Positions 37,213 through 47,094 are shown, counted from the first letter of the stretch. The stretch is DNA of 64,000 nt from Micromonospora echinaurantiaca (GCF_900090235.1 NZ_LT607750.1:3670501-3734500), one strand, 5' to 3'. The notes: generated from the letters alone by a model not told the origin. Made by a program: numbers and translations.

Positions 37213-37765
37213 ACACGTCTACAACCAGCCACCAGATCGGGGGAACCGCAACTCGGGCCGGTGGAGCACGTCCTACGTCCGCGAGACTGTGACCAACCCG
37301 AAGTACACCGGTTCCATATTCTGGAACCGCCCCGCAACCAAAGACGAACAGCATCCTGGCAGGCCCAACCCCGCGACGAGTAGGTCATCTCCAGCCAATC
37401 CCAGCACAAAGCGCTCGCGCCGGCCGACCTGTCCGTGGCCGCCCAGACCTCTCCGGATGCGGCGGGCGCGTGTCAACCTCGACCCGCTGGCCCACAACCC
37501 GCACCTGCTGACCGGGAGCGGCTGGCAATGCCGATGGTCATTTCCTCGCGCGGATCAACCGCCGTATGTAGGAACCGACCGCGACATCGCCGCCGCCTCC
37601 GACCAACGACGTCTCGTTGCCGGACCTGCTACCGCTCGTTGAGATCGACATCACTCAAAGGCCGGGACCCCGCGGGCTCGATGCCGCCCGGGGCCGAGAT
37701 CCATTACGACCACCGCACACGCGCGGGCCAACGGATCAAGGCCCTGCACGTCTTAGTGTGTGCCC
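37213..37765 (+). pseudogene. Large serine recombinase relic
   Basis: ETVTNPKYTGSIFWNRPATK (about 37285-37345) is the recombinase-domain motif of large serine integrases. DLLPLVEIDIT (about 37626) and EIHYDHRTRAGQRIK (about 37697) are typical C-terminal blocks. In between the sense is lost by stops and frameshifts, and the catalytic N-terminus is missing. It may be what remains of an integrated element. Confidence 0.6.
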
Positions 37766-37786
37766 CCGGCGTGAGTAGCACTGGAA

Positions 37787-37839
37787 GGGAGAAGGCTCTC
37801 CGCCCTCCGATGGCCGTTGCCGTCGGAGGGCGGTCTCCC
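37787..37839 (+). terminator. Hairpin after the recombinase relic
   Basis: CCGCCCTCCGA (37800-37810) pairs with TCGGAGGGCGG (37823-37833), and outer GGGAGA pairs with TCTCCC. Typical placement for a terminator of the recombinase gene. Confidence 0.5.
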
Positions 37840-37950
37840 GCGTTTCGGGCGGCCACGAGTCCTCGGGCATTCATGACTGCTTCGGTTGTCCTGCTGATGT
37901 GAACCGTCCCCGGTCTGGTGACTGGTTTGAAGCCACGAAAGGGTGGTGTC

Positions 37951-38276
37951 ATGCCAGCACCGAGGAAGTACCCCCAGGAGTTGCGTGAGCGGGCGATGCG
38001 GCTTGTGCAGGAGGCCCGGGAGCAGGATCCGGAGTTGTCGCTGAACGCGGCGGTGGTCCGGATCGGGCAGCGGACCGGCGTGAACGCGGACACTCTGCGG
38101 GTTGGTGTAAGCAGGCTGATATCGATGCCGGCCGGCGGCCGGGTACGACGACCCGTGATGCGCAGCGGATCAGGGAGTTGGAGCGGGAGAACCGTGAGCT
38201 GAAGCGGGCCAACGAGATTCTGTTGGCGGCCAGCTCGTTCTTCGCGCGGAAGCTCGACCCGCGTTTGCCGTGGTAG
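37951..38276 (+). pseudogene. IS3-family OrfA, frameshifted
   Basis: MPAPRKYPQELRERAMRLVQ and NADTLR are standard OrfA features. A base change at about 38105 shifts the frame; the second half (ADIDAGRRPGTTTRDAQRIR, ELKRANEILLAASSFFARKL) is read in the next frame to the TAG at 38274-38276. With the frame repaired it would be a normal 108-residue protein with a leucine-zipper-like end. Confidence 0.75.
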
Positions 38277-38921
38277 TGGCGTTCGTCGACGAACACCGGG
38301 AGCGGTTCGGGGTCGAGCCGATCTGCCGCGTGCTGACCGCGCACGGGGTCACGATCGCCCCGAACAGCTACTACGGGCACAAGAAGCGGCCGCCGTCGGC
38401 GCGGCTGCAGCGCGATGCGCGGGTACTGGCGCAGATCGTCCGGGTGCCCACCGATCCGGCGATCGGCCGTGGCCCGTACGGCGTCCGCAAGGTGCATGCC
38501 GCGCTGGCCCGTGAGGGCGGGGTGGACGGGCAGTCGGTGTCGCGGCGACAGGTCGAGCGGCTCATGCGCCGGGCCGGGATCCAGGGCGCCCGCCGCGGCA
38601 AACGGTTCGTCACCACCCGCCCGGACGCGACCGCGTCCCGGCCGCCGGACCTGGTCCGGCGCGACTTCACCGCGGCCGCGCCGAACCGGTTGTGGGTGGT
38701 CGACTACACCTACGTGCCGACCTGGTCGGGCATGGCGTTCACCGCGTTCGTCACCGACGTGTTCTCCCGCCGGATCGTCGGCTGGCGCACCGCCGCCAGC
38801 ATGCCGACCTCGCTGCCGCTGGACGCGCTGGAGATGGCGCTGTGGACCCGCCACCGCCAAGGCCACAGTAAGCACGGCCGGCTCGACGGGCTGATCCATC
38901 ACTCCGACGCCGGAAGTCAAG
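38270..38921 (+). pseudogene. IS3-family OrfB transposase, 3' end lost to an IS30
   Basis: FVDEHRERFGVEPICRVLTA, YGVRKVHAALAREG and RRDFTAAAPNRLWVVDYTYV (first catalytic Asp) are intact, as is DVFSRRIVGW. The frame is IS3-like as far as LIHHSDAGSQ, just past the second Asp, and is then replaced by IS30 end sequence. The catalytic Glu is lost. Confidence 0.8.
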
Positions 38922-39400
38922 GCGGATTCCAGTGGTCGTCGCAACACCTCGATCAGGGGGTGTGCGGATGGGAAGACCATCGGGCTGGGTGACCGCGATG
39001 ACGGGCCGACCGGCGATGCGATCACCAGGACGGCCGGACGTGAACGCCAGGGATGTTCAGCGGCAGTTCTGGCGGCGAATCGCTGAGGGCTTGTCGAGCG
39101 AGGAAGCCGCGCTGGTCTGTGGTGTGTCGCAGCCGGTGGGCGCCCGGTGGTTCCGTCAGGGTGGCGGCATGCCGCCGCTATCTCTCAAGCCGCCGTCGGG
39201 CCGGTATCTGTCGTTGGCCGAGCGGGAGGAGATCGCGCTGCTCAAGGCCCAGGACAAGGGCGTGCGTGAGATCGCTCGGCTCGTCCGGCGTGACGGGTCG
39301 ACGATTTCGCGGGAGCTGCGCCGCAACGCCGCTACCCGTGGCGGTCAGCCGGAGTATCGGGCCTCGGTCGCGCAGTGGCATGCCGAGCGCCGCCTGCGGA
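38922..39400 (+). mobile_element. IS30-family element, 3' truncated
   Basis: The transposase begins at about 38968 (MGRPSGWVTAMTGRPAMRSP). The N-terminal HTH regions are present (LSLAEREEIALLKAQDKGVR and EIARLVRRDGSTISRELRRN), and the frame ends at HAERRLRR, well before the DDE core. The left end cuts into the IS3 OrfB; the right side is replaced by an unrelated coding fragment. Confidence 0.75.
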
Positions 39401-39905
39401 GAACTCTTTCCCTGCGCGGACGTTCAAGAAGGTCTACGTGCTCAATCAGGCCCATCCGGACGCAGGAGATCCTCTCGGGAAGCATGAGCGGGGCACTCCA
39501 ATTAGGCGGAACACGCAGCAGCAGGTAACGGCCTCTCTGACGGCGGTAGCAAATGTGACTTTCATCGACGACGGGGAGGCAGTGATCGAGACGAGGGACG
39601 GCTGCCCAAAGGTCAAGGACGGCGGCATCTTGATCACGCTGGGCACGGTGAACGGCGACGATCAGAAGGTGCAGGTACCGATCACCGGCTTTGTCGCCTG
39701 CCTCGGCGCCACCTGGCTGACCTACGTGGTGCAGAACAGACCTGGTACCGGGTGGCGGGTGACGGGCACGACCGGCCCGAGTGCAGACTCATTAACCCGC
39801 GAACGATCCCGCCGCGACTCCTCACCCCGTCTCAGGGCCCTGGGACCGCCGGCCAGTTGCGCGGTCTTGACGAGTAGTGACCGGCGACGCGGGTCACGCC
39901 GCTGA
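39400..39905 (+). pseudogene. 5'-truncated hypothetical protein
   Basis: From the IS30 break, FPARTFKKVYVLNQAHPDAG continues with TPIRRNTQQQVTASLTAVAN, VIETRDGCPKVKDGGILITL and a WLTYVVQNRPGTGWRVTGTT strand. It resembles the C-terminal part of an actinomycete lipoprotein of unknown function. The final 40 residues before the stop are basic and may be out of frame. Confidence 0.5.
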
Positions 39906-40130
39906 GCGGGTCGGCGATGGGTCCTCGCTGCCATCGCGGGATGAGGTTGTGGAATTCGCCCAGCGGAGACTGCCAGCGCCGCCAACGTGGTGATGCTGCT
40001 TGTCATGGCGACACCGCCCGGGCGGGAGCTGTTCGACTGGTACGTCGGATAGCCGGCCCATGTTTCCCTACAACCATCCTCGTATTTGCCGCATGGACTG
40101 CCGCCAGGCGCCCACAGCGCGCTACCTAAG

Positions 40131-40206
40131 CGGATCTCCTCGTCGGCAGTCGCCAGACCGTCCAGCCTCCCCGGACGGGGACAAGGTGGAGCGCCCTACC
40201 GGACGA
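40131..40206 (+). repeat. Dispersed palindromic repeat, copy 2
   Basis: Nearly identical to 9203-9278 and inverted relative to 42346-42410. CCCCGGACGGGG is its core. Nearby (40290-40346) GGTCGGGTCAAGGC pairs with GCCTTGATCCGACC, giving a further stem. Between 39906 and 40440 no gene is supported. Confidence 0.6.
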
Positions 40207-40440
40207 GTCTCAATGGTGGCTGTCAAGCGCGCCTTGCGGCGGGCAGGGTCTCCTCGGTCGGGCAGGCTTGTTCCTGTCCGGGGTTCGCGGTCGGGTCAAG
40301 GCTCGCCGTAGGCGACCGCGTAGCGGCTCGGCCTTGATCCGACCGGGGTTCTCGGGCAGCCCTTGCGGTGCCCGGCCGAGGGGACCCGTTGCGGTCTCCG
40401 AGGGAGGGTCGGGGTGCGGGGCAGCGCCCCGTCGCTCTTG

Positions 40441-40854
40441 TCAGCCGCGTGTGGATGCTCGCAACTGCAAGTCGACGTGTGGTTGACGCACCAGGGCCTC
40501 TCCCCAATCGCCGGTCATTTCCCAGACGTCGGGTCCATGGTCGGCTGCCAGGTGCAGAGTATCGATGTGGCCATAGTCGGGCTCTCCTGATGCATCGGTA
40601 GCGAACGGCGCCGTCGACCGGCGGACGTGGATGGCCGAACCGCTCCGCACCGTCAATGTCGCTTCGCGGTAGCAGTGCGTCTCATTGGCAGCGGCCGACT
40701 GGTAGGCAGGGTGCTCCGGCGCGAGGGCGGCTTCGAGCTTGAAGACCACTGCCGTCGCGGAAACGTCTACGTCCAAGACCCAGGAGTCCTCCAAGACGAC
40801 GCCTACCAAGTCGGAGAAGACCTCGTAGTGCTTGCCACCCTCACGTCTTGCCAC
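40441..40854 (-). CDS. Conserved hypothetical protein
   Basis: 137 residues from a GTG. FSDLVGVVLEDSWVLDVDVS and PDYGHIDTLHLAADHGPDVW plus WEMTGDWGEALVRQPHVDL give it a compact soluble look, rich in beta strands. I recall a family of such proteins of about 125 residues in Micromonosporaceae, without function. The first ten residues may be extra. Confidence 0.55.
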   Translation of the reverse strand: MARREGGKHYEVFSDLVGVVLEDSWVLDVDVSATAVVFKLEAALAPEHPAYQSAAANETHCYREATLTVRSGSAIHVRRSTAPFATDASGEPDYGHIDTLHLAADHGPDVWEMTGDWGEALVRQPHVDLQLRASTRG

Positions 40855-40946
40855 AGGCTAAGAATGCCTGGCCACTGCGAGTAGCACAGTCCCGGTCGCC
40901 GGGGTCGTTACGCGAGTGCGAGGCGACGGCGTTACGAGACGTCCCG

Positions 40947-42134
40947 TTATACCGGCGCTGACGGCGCTGGTGGTTGAAGGTGGAAGCAGCGGTTGTCGCG
41001 GAGCAGTGCCCACAGCACGTCGACGCGGCGGCGGGCGAGGGCGATCAGCGCCTGTTGGTGCTTGCGTCCTTCGGCGCGTTTGCGCTGGTAGTAGTCCCGG
41101 TTCGGGCCGTTCATCCGCAGGGTGCTCAGCGAGGACATATAGAACACGTGGCGCAGCCGCCGGTTGTAACGCTGTGGCCGGCGCAGGTTGGCGACGCGCT
41201 TGCCAGAGTCACGGGCCACCGGTGCCAGACCCGCGTAGGCGGCAAGGTGATCAGGGCTGGCGAACGTCGACAGGTCCCCGACCGCGACAATGAACTCCGC
41301 CGCCGCCAGTGCACCCATGCCGGGCAGGCTGCGGATGATGCCGGCCTGCGGGTGGTCACTGAAGGCGGCCTCGATCGCTTTGTCGGTGTCCCGCATCCGT
41401 TGGTGCAGTTGCAGCAGGTGGATGGCCAGCTCACTGGCGAGGGCAGCAGCGGTGTCCTGCCCCGGCAGGGTGAGGTCCTGCTCAGCCGCGGCGGCCAAGG
41501 CCTGCTCGGCGACCTTGACGGCGTTCACGGCCCGATGCCGGCGCAGATGCGCCACGAGCTGCTCGCGACCGGCGGCGCGGATCTGCTCAGGCGTCTGATA
41601 CGCGCTGATCAGAATCAGGGTCGCGACGTTGGTGAAGGTCAACGCGCGTTCCAACACCGGGGAGATTCCGAGCATCAGTCGGCGCAGCCGGTTGACGGTG
41701 CAGACCCAGTCTTCGACCAGGTCGGCGCGGTGCGCGACCAGCAGCGCGAGTTTGGCGATCAGCTCCGTCGGGGTCTCGACGGGCAGGAAGTCACGCCGCA
41801 TCCGGGCGGTATTTGCGATGACCAGCGCGTCACGCGCGTCAGTCTTGGCCTCGCCGGCGAACCCAGCAGCCATCGTCTTGACCGTCCGGCCCGGGATATA
41901 GACGACCCGGTGACCAGCAACAGCCAGCATGGCCCGCAGCAGCGCGGTCTCGCAGCCGACCAGGTCGACTGCCCACACCACCTCGTCATCCGCGCTGACC
42001 CGCACGAGCAGCTCCGCGATCGCCTGCTGATCGTTGACCACCCGCGTCGACCACAGCACCCGCCCGGCCACGTCCACCGCCGCAGCGTGGTGAGCCTGCT
42101 TGCCCGCGTCAACGCCTACCCATACCTGCGCCAA
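40947..42134 (-). CDS. IS110-family DEDD transposase (copy C, intact)
   Basis: 395 residues. VWVGVDAGKQAHHAAAVDVA holds the first Asp, WAVDLVG the second acidic site, and KTDARDALVIANTARMRR the DxxD pair. The C-terminal half has SLPGMGALAAAEFIVAVGDL, HLAAYAGLAPVARDSGKR with the catalytic Ser, and YYQRKRAEGRKHQQALIALA. All motifs are present and the frame is unbroken. It is the intact relative of the pseudogene that splits the metabolite operon. Confidence 0.93.
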   Translation of the reverse strand: MAQVWVGVDAGKQAHHAAAVDVAGRVLWSTRVVNDQQAIAELLVRVSADDEVVWAVDLVGCETALLRAMLAVAGHRVVYIPGRTVKTMAAGFAGEAKTDARDALVIANTARMRRDFLPVETPTELIAKLALLVAHRADLVEDWVCTVNRLRRLMLGISPVLERALTFTNVATLILISAYQTPEQIRAAGREQLVAHLRRHRAVNAVKVAEQALAAAAEQDLTLPGQDTAAALASELAIHLLQLHQRMRDTDKAIEAAFSDHPQAGIIRSLPGMGALAAAEFIVAVGDLSTFASPDHLAAYAGLAPVARDSGKRVANLRRPQRYNRRLRHVFYMSSLSTLRMNGPNRDYYQRKRAEGRKHQQALIALARRRVDVLWALLRDNRCFHLQPPAPSAPV

Positions 42135-42235
42135 GCCGTCCTCCCAAGCACCCGGATCCAGGTCACCTCGGACGACCCCGCCGGCAGTTCCTTAGCATGC
42201 GACGACTCGCAGATCTCAATCAGCGGCCAAGGCGC
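42135..42235 (-). ncRNA. Candidate bridge-RNA region of IS110 copy C
   Basis: Upstream of the transposase start, CCCCGCCGGCAG, TTCCTTAG and CGCAGATCTCAATCAGCGG (42208-42226) recur from copy B with similar spacing, and in weaker form upstream of copy A. Conservation outside the coding sequence argues for an element-borne RNA or end site. Confidence 0.45.
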
Positions 42236-42345
42236 CCTAGGCTGGCTGGGCGGCCGCTCGTCCATGGCCACCTGACGGCAAACGACCTTGAGCCACACCC
42301 AACCAACCCGGCGGCCCGGAACACCATCCAGACGCAGGAACCCTA

Positions 42346-42410
42346 AGGAACGACCTTGGCCCCGTCCGGGGAGGCTGGTAGCCCTGGTGGTGCCCGGCGA
42401 GGAGATGCCG
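42346..42410 (-). repeat. Dispersed palindromic repeat, copy 3 (inverted)
   Basis: ACCTTGGCCCCGTCCGGGGA followed by GGCTGG and a GCGAGGAGATGCCG tail is the reverse complement of the 40131-40206 copy in large part. It is followed by small perfect stems, AGATGCCG/CGGCATCT and TCGGGGC/GCCCCGA. Bases 42411-42647 otherwise hold nothing. Confidence 0.55.
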
Positions 42411-42647
42411 CCGACGGCATCTCTGAGGAGGGTCGGAGTTCGGGGCGGAGCCCCGAGGTCTTCCAAGATCAGCCGTCCGCGAACGTGGCCGGCCGGCCCT
42501 GCCGATGCCGGCCGAAGGTCGCCAGCAGGCCGGGGCCGGGCCGGCGCGGCCCGCTTGCGGGCCGCCTTGATCCTGAAGAGGGGAATTCGACAGTCAACGG
42601 ACACCGAACCGGGCACCGAACCGCCGGAGTAGCGTCGGGTGGGCCGA

Positions 42648-42932
42648 CTATCCGATGTCCTTGGCAAACAGCGCCACAACAGTCGGATTGTGTGTGCTGA
42701 CGCCGATCCGCTGCGCCCAGCGTCCGAGGCCGACCAGTCCGATCTCGTGGGCCTCTTGTTCAGTGACGGCCGCGACGACCGCGCTCAGGATGGTTAGACG
42801 ATCGCCTATTCTCGATATGGCGATCGGGTTCACACGTGAGTCATCCGTGGTGCCGTCGTCCTCACGCCAAGCAGGCGACACGCCGGCATACTCGACTGTC
42901 ATGATCCACGTCGGGGTGGCAGCTGATTCCAT
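42648..42932 (-). CDS. Small hypothetical protein
   Basis: 94 residues from an ATG with GAAGGGA 5 bases upstream. TPTWIMTVEYAGVSPAWRED at the start; later ISRIGDRLTILSAVVAAVTE and GVSTHNPTVVALFAKDIG. No family is recognised. Confidence 0.5.
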   Translation of the reverse strand: MESAATPTWIMTVEYAGVSPAWREDDGTTDDSRVNPIAISRIGDRLTILSAVVAAVTEQEAHEIGLVGLGRWAQRIGVSTHNPTVVALFAKDIG

Positions 42933-43117
42933 GGATATCCCTTCCAGCTTCGGCCGAGCAGGAATTTTCGTCGCGGATGTGGGTCTGGTCAAAACTTCGG
43001 CTGGACCGGTGAGGGCAGCATGTCGGATCACTTGCGTAGTACGTCGACGGCCTGGTCCCGAAGGGCTCCGTCGGCGACCTCTTCGCGCAGTGACCGGCGC
43101 TCGATCGGCTGAGCAAC

Positions 43118-44110
43118 CTAGGTGTTCTGCCCAGAGAGGTTAGGGACACGGCTGGCTGGTGGGTGGCCGCCGAGTGCGGTGTGGGCGCGGTGGTGATTGT
43201 AGGCGTGGAGCCAGGCGGGTAGGGCTGCTCGGCGGGCTGATTCGGAGGGGTATGGGCGGGCGTAGGCCCATTCCTCGGTAAGGGTGCGGTGGAACCGTTC
43301 GACCTTTCCGTTGGTTTGCGGCCGGAAGGGGCGGGTCTTCTTCACGGCGATGCCCAGCTCGTGCAGGGTGTCGCGCCAGAGGAAGGACTTGTAGCAGGAG
43401 CCGTTGTCGGCGATGACCCGGCGGACGGTGATGCCGTGGGCTGCGAACCAGGCCTGCGCGCGGCGCCAGAAGGCGGCCGCGGTGTCTTTGCGTTCGTCGT
43501 CGAGGATCTCTGTGTAGGCCAGCCGGGAATGGTCGTCGATGGCGGTGTGCAGGTAGGAGTAGCCGAGCCGGGCGCCGCCCCACCGGTCGGTGGTGTGGCC
43601 TTTGGTGGCGGTGCGGTTGAGTTTTCCTTGACGCCGGCCCTGGGTGCGCCATCCGCCGCCGTCGGGGATGTTGCCCAGCTTCTTGATGTCGACGTGGACC
43701 AGGTCTCCGGGCGCGGGATGCTCGTAACGGCGTACCGGCCGGCCCGTGGCCCGGTCCAGGTGGGCCAGGCGGGCGGCTCCGGCCCGGCGCAGCACCGCAT
43801 GACACGTCGACGCCGCCAGCCCGAACCGGCCACCGATCCGCGCCGGTCCCCACCGGCGCTTCGCCCGCAGATGCAGCACCTTCCGCTCCACCGGCGCCGG
43901 CGTGCGTCGCGGTGACCGCAGCGGCCGGCTGGACCGGTCGACCATCCCCGCCACACCCTCGACCCGGTACCGGTCGGCCCACCGCTTCGCCGTGGTCGGA
44001 CTGACCTGAAATCGGTCAGCTGCCCGCCGCAGCGGCCAACCGTCGTCGACCACGCAGCGGGCCAGACGCAGCCTGCCACGGTCCGTCAGGGGTGCGTTAG
44101 CGTGGGGCAC
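43118..44110 (-). CDS. IS481-family transposase
   Basis: 330 residues, complete. N-terminal HTH (LRRAADRFQVSPTTAKRWAD), then PGDLVHVDIKKLGNIPDGGG (first Asp), HTAIDDHSRLAYTEILDDER, VIADNGSCYKSFLW (second Asp) and RPQTNGKVERFHRTLTEEWA (catalytic Glu). The stop codon TAG (43118-43120) lies outside the inferred element end, within the CCTAGG target duplication. Confidence 0.93.
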   Translation of the reverse strand: MPHANAPLTDRGRLRLARCVVDDGWPLRRAADRFQVSPTTAKRWADRYRVEGVAGMVDRSSRPLRSPRRTPAPVERKVLHLRAKRRWGPARIGGRFGLAASTCHAVLRRAGAARLAHLDRATGRPVRRYEHPAPGDLVHVDIKKLGNIPDGGGWRTQGRRQGKLNRTATKGHTTDRWGGARLGYSYLHTAIDDHSRLAYTEILDDERKDTAAAFWRRAQAWFAAHGITVRRVIADNGSCYKSFLWRDTLHELGIAVKKTRPFRPQTNGKVERFHRTLTEEWAYARPYPSESARRAALPAWLHAYNHHRAHTALGGHPPASRVPNLSGQNT

Positions 44111-44216
44111 GAGGACCTCCCGGGTGATGCGGAACCTTCGACAAGCTCCACCTCACCCGGAGGTCCTCACCTATTTCAAGATCCCAGCCACGTCACCAAC
44201 GTCCATGGACAGAACA
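43123..44216 (-). mobile_element. IS481-family element with CCTAGG target duplication
   Basis: Ends read TGTTCTG (left) and its complement CAGAACA (right), followed by imperfect inverted repeats. The flanks carry CCTAGG at 43117-43122 and at 44217-44222. The right copy overlaps the CTAG that flanks the adjoining IS5 element. Confidence 0.8.
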
Positions 44217-44221
44217 CCTAG

Positions 44222-45231
44222 GTCGTGTCTCGAAGTCGTGTGTGGCGTGTCGGTGATCGATAGATAGCGAGGTCTCCGGTAGAGGGTTCATCGACCAAGA
44301 AGAACCTGAATACCGGAGACCTCGTGGCCACCATAGCGGTGACGAGGCGGCACGACCTGACCGACGCCCAGTGGCGGGTGTTGGAGTCGCTGCTGCCTGC
44401 GGGTAAGCGGCCGGGCCGACCGTCGCAGTGGAGCAAGCGGCAGCTCATTGACGGTATCCGGTGGCGGGTGCGGGTCGGTGCACCGTGGCGGGACGTGCCG
44501 GCGTGTTACGGCTCCTGGCAGGCGATCTACGCGTTGTTCCGACGCTGGCAGCGGGCCGGGGTCTGGCAGCAGATCGTCACCGGCTTGCAGGCTCGCGCGG
44601 ACGCGGCCGGGTTGATCACGTGGGATGTGAGCGTCGATTCCACCATCGCTCGGCCCCACCAGCACGCCGCGGGCGCACGTCGGCGCCCGCAGGAGCAGAT
44701 CGAGCCGCCCGGCGGAGTCCATGCCGAGCCAGGCGACCACGCCTTGGGCCGGTCCCGTGGCGGCTGGACCAAGCTGCACCTGGCCTGCGAGCAGGGCGGC
44801 AAACCGCTATCGATGCTCCTGACCGCCGGACACCGCGGCGACAGCCCGCAATTCGCCGCCGTGCTGGCCGGCATCCGCGTGCCCAGACTCGGTGTCGGCC
44901 GTCCCCGCGTGCGACCCGACCGGGTCATCGCCGACCGGGCCTACACCTCCCGCGCCAACCGGACCTACCTGCGCCGCCGAGGGATCAGGGCCTGCATCCC
45001 GAGCAAGGTCGACCAGGACGCCCACCGGCGGGCCAAGGGCTCCGCCGGCGGCCGGCCACCAGCCTTCGACCCCGAGGTCTACCGGCAGCGACACGCCGTC
45101 GAGTGCGGCATCAACCGCCTCAAGCGCCACCGCGGGCTGGCAACCCGATACGAAAAGCTGGCCGTCCGCTACGAAGCCACCATCCACGTCACCGTGATTA
45201 ACGAGTGGCTACGCGCACTTCGAGACACTGC
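44222..45231 (+). mobile_element. IS5-family element with CTAG target duplication
   Basis: Inverted ends GTCGTGTCTCGAAG and GCAGTGTCTCGAAG (12 of 14 positions equal) and a CTAG direct repeat (44218-44221 and 45232-45235). CTAG fits the YTAR target of the IS5 group. Confidence 0.82.
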
Positions 45232-45235
45232 CTAG
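44324..45235 (+). CDS. IS5-family transposase
   Basis: 303 residues, unbroken. [40 protein letters not shown], the first Asp in [18 protein letters not shown], the second in [16 protein letters not shown], and the Glu in [20 protein letters not shown]. The stop TAG (45233-45235) is part of the CTAG target duplication rather than of the element. Confidence 0.93.
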   Translation: MATIAVTRRHDLTDAQWRVLESLLPAGKRPGRPSQWSKRQLIDGIRWRVRVGAPWRDVPACYGSWQAIYALFRRWQRAGVWQQIVTGLQARADAAGLITWDVSVDSTIARPHQHAAGARRRPQEQIEPPGGVHAEPGDHALGRSRGGWTKLHLACEQGGKPLSMLLTAGHRGDSPQFAAVLAGIRVPRLGVGRPRVRPDRVIADRAYTSRANRTYLRRRGIRACIPSKVDQDAHRRAKGSAGGRPPAFDPEVYRQRHAVECGINRLKRHRGLATRYEKLAVRYEATIHVTVINEWLRALRDTA

Positions 45236-46475
45236 CGGTAGAACTGAAGGTCTTCGAAGCCGTAGGTCGCCACATCGTGGCTGCTCGCCCCGAAGATCAG
45301 ACGTGGAATGCGTGCCCAGTAGCAAGCCTGAGGCACATGGGCAGGGTTCGCTGCTCGCGTACATGATGCCGTCTTCGAACAGGTGTCGGCCCAGGTTGCT
45401 CCCGGCATGACGCAGTGCCATGACCCTGCCCGAGGGACCGGATGCCTTCGTTTTCCCCGGCCGGCAACCGCATCGCGGCCCCACCGGTGTGATGTCTGCT
45501 TCTGCTTCGATAGCGGGGGGCGGATTCGCCCTGCCGCTGTACGGCTCGTCGGCATGCTCCAGGCTGGGCCGTTGCCCGATTGCGGCGGCGATCCAGCCGG
45601 CGCAGATGAGGATCGCCAACAGCGTGCCGGGGAGGGTGACTCGAGCGACTGAGGTGCGCAGCCACCATTGGATGTCGTTCGGACCGACGACATGCGTCAA
45701 TGCCAGCACGGTCAGATACCCCACGAGGAGGTTCCAGAGCCACAGGTCCGATCCGAGCCTCTTTGCTCGACGCTGTCGGCGCAGAAAGACCATGCCGAAC
45801 AGCGCGACCAAGACCGTCCCGGTGAGCAGCGGGCCGACGTTGTCACGAAAGGCGTCCAGGGTGCGGCCGGCACGGTCGAGTACCTCGGGACCCCCGGCTA
45901 GCATCCGCTCCATTCGGCTGCCTTCCGTGACGTCGGAGCGAGCACCGAGTCCACGGACGAGCAGAGCCCAGCCACCGCCGGCAAGGACCGGTAGCCAGAC
46001 CAGCCAGGCGCGGTGAAGCTCGCGGCGGGAACGAATCACCACTAGCAATGCGAGCAGACTACCGGTCACCATGCCCTCGTTCTTGGTGAGGACCGCGACG
46101 GTCAGCAGGAGCAGGGCCAGTGCCGGTCGCCGGAACGGATGCGGTTCCAGCAGCAGGCCAGCCGCTGCGCCCACCAGGCAGACCGACCATAACGGGTCTG
46201 CCAGCCCACTGGTTGGCGCGTACGGGGCGGTTGCCCAGGTACCGAGGCCCACCGCGATCGCGAGCAGCCAGGCCACCGCGGGTGGGGAGCGTCGGAACGC
46301 CCGGCGCACCAAATAGACGGTCATGCAGATGGCCGAGAAAGTGATTACCGCTCCGACGAGCTGGGCGACTTTGAAGTCCTGTCCGAGGACGCCCAAACGG
46401 CCGTAACCGCCGCCGAGGCGAGGGGCGGATAGTCGGTATGCGAGAAGACGAAGCCAGAGCTACCAATAGCATGAC
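45236..46475 (-). pseudogene. GT39-like membrane glycosyltransferase, truncated and frameshifted
   Basis: SHTDYPPLASAAVTAVW (about 46380-46450) is the YPP motif region of ArnT/PMT-like enzymes, in a different frame from the rest. The long frame begins VLGQDFKVAQLVGAVITFSA and holds about seven membrane helices, ending in LICAGWIAAAI. The N-terminal part with the catalytic loop Asp is replaced by a GT2 fragment; the 3' end runs to the IS5 insertion at 45235. Lipid-linked sugar transfer was its likely original role. Confidence 0.65.
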
Positions 46476-46479
46476 CATG

Positions 46480-46727
46480 TAGTCGCCCTCGGCGTTGTCT
46501 ACGGCGGTCTTGATGGCCGCGCCCTTGCCCGCGTTGCGCGGGTGGGTGACCACCCGCAGCCGCGCGTCGTCGGCGCGGCCGAGGATCTCCCCCGTGCCGT
46601 CCCGGCTGCCGTCGTCGACCACGACCAGGTCGATCTCGCACGGGTAATCGACCGCCAATGCCTGCTTCAGGGCATCCGCGATGCGTTCTTCCTCGTTGTA
46701 GACCGGCATGAGGATCGAGCGCTTCAT
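46480..46727 (-). pseudogene. GT2 (DPM1-like) glycosyltransferase, N-terminal fragment
   Basis: SILMPVYNEEERIADALKQA and DLVVVDDGSRDGTGEIL, then THPRNAGKGAAIKTAVDNAE GDYMVML, form the nucleotide-sugar-binding half of a GT2 enzyme as in dolichol- or polyprenyl-phosphate mannose synthases. It stops just before the expected DAD motif, where the sequence joins the GT39 relic. About 83 residues remain. Confidence 0.75.
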
Positions 46728-47094
46728 GAAAATCCCGAGTTGTTAAAGGCAGGCACATCTGCCTGAGAGGTACGGCGGATGATTCCTGGGCGACCATCAC
46801 CTAGCGTCACTTTCGGGAGGTGCGATCTCCCATGGCCACCCCGACACCAAAAAGCTCCTGGTCGCCGCGTGGTGTCGGACGTGCAATATCAGATCGCCGT
46901 GTTGGTACTCTTAGCACTCTCGTCCTCTCACCGTCACCATTTCGTCCTCGGTTAATGAAAGCGCGACAGTCCTTGCCGGCACTGGTCGGCCAAGGTGCGT
47001 CTGACCGAGAAGTTTGCCCACCGTCTAGGGCAGACGCCAGCTTGCTGCCAGCGCTGGGCTTCCCGCCTACTTTCCTGCTGCCATCCCGATGCTC

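Noticed and set aside
40974..42275. A 433-codon plus-strand frame
   Set aside because: Antisense of the intact IS110 copy C transposase.
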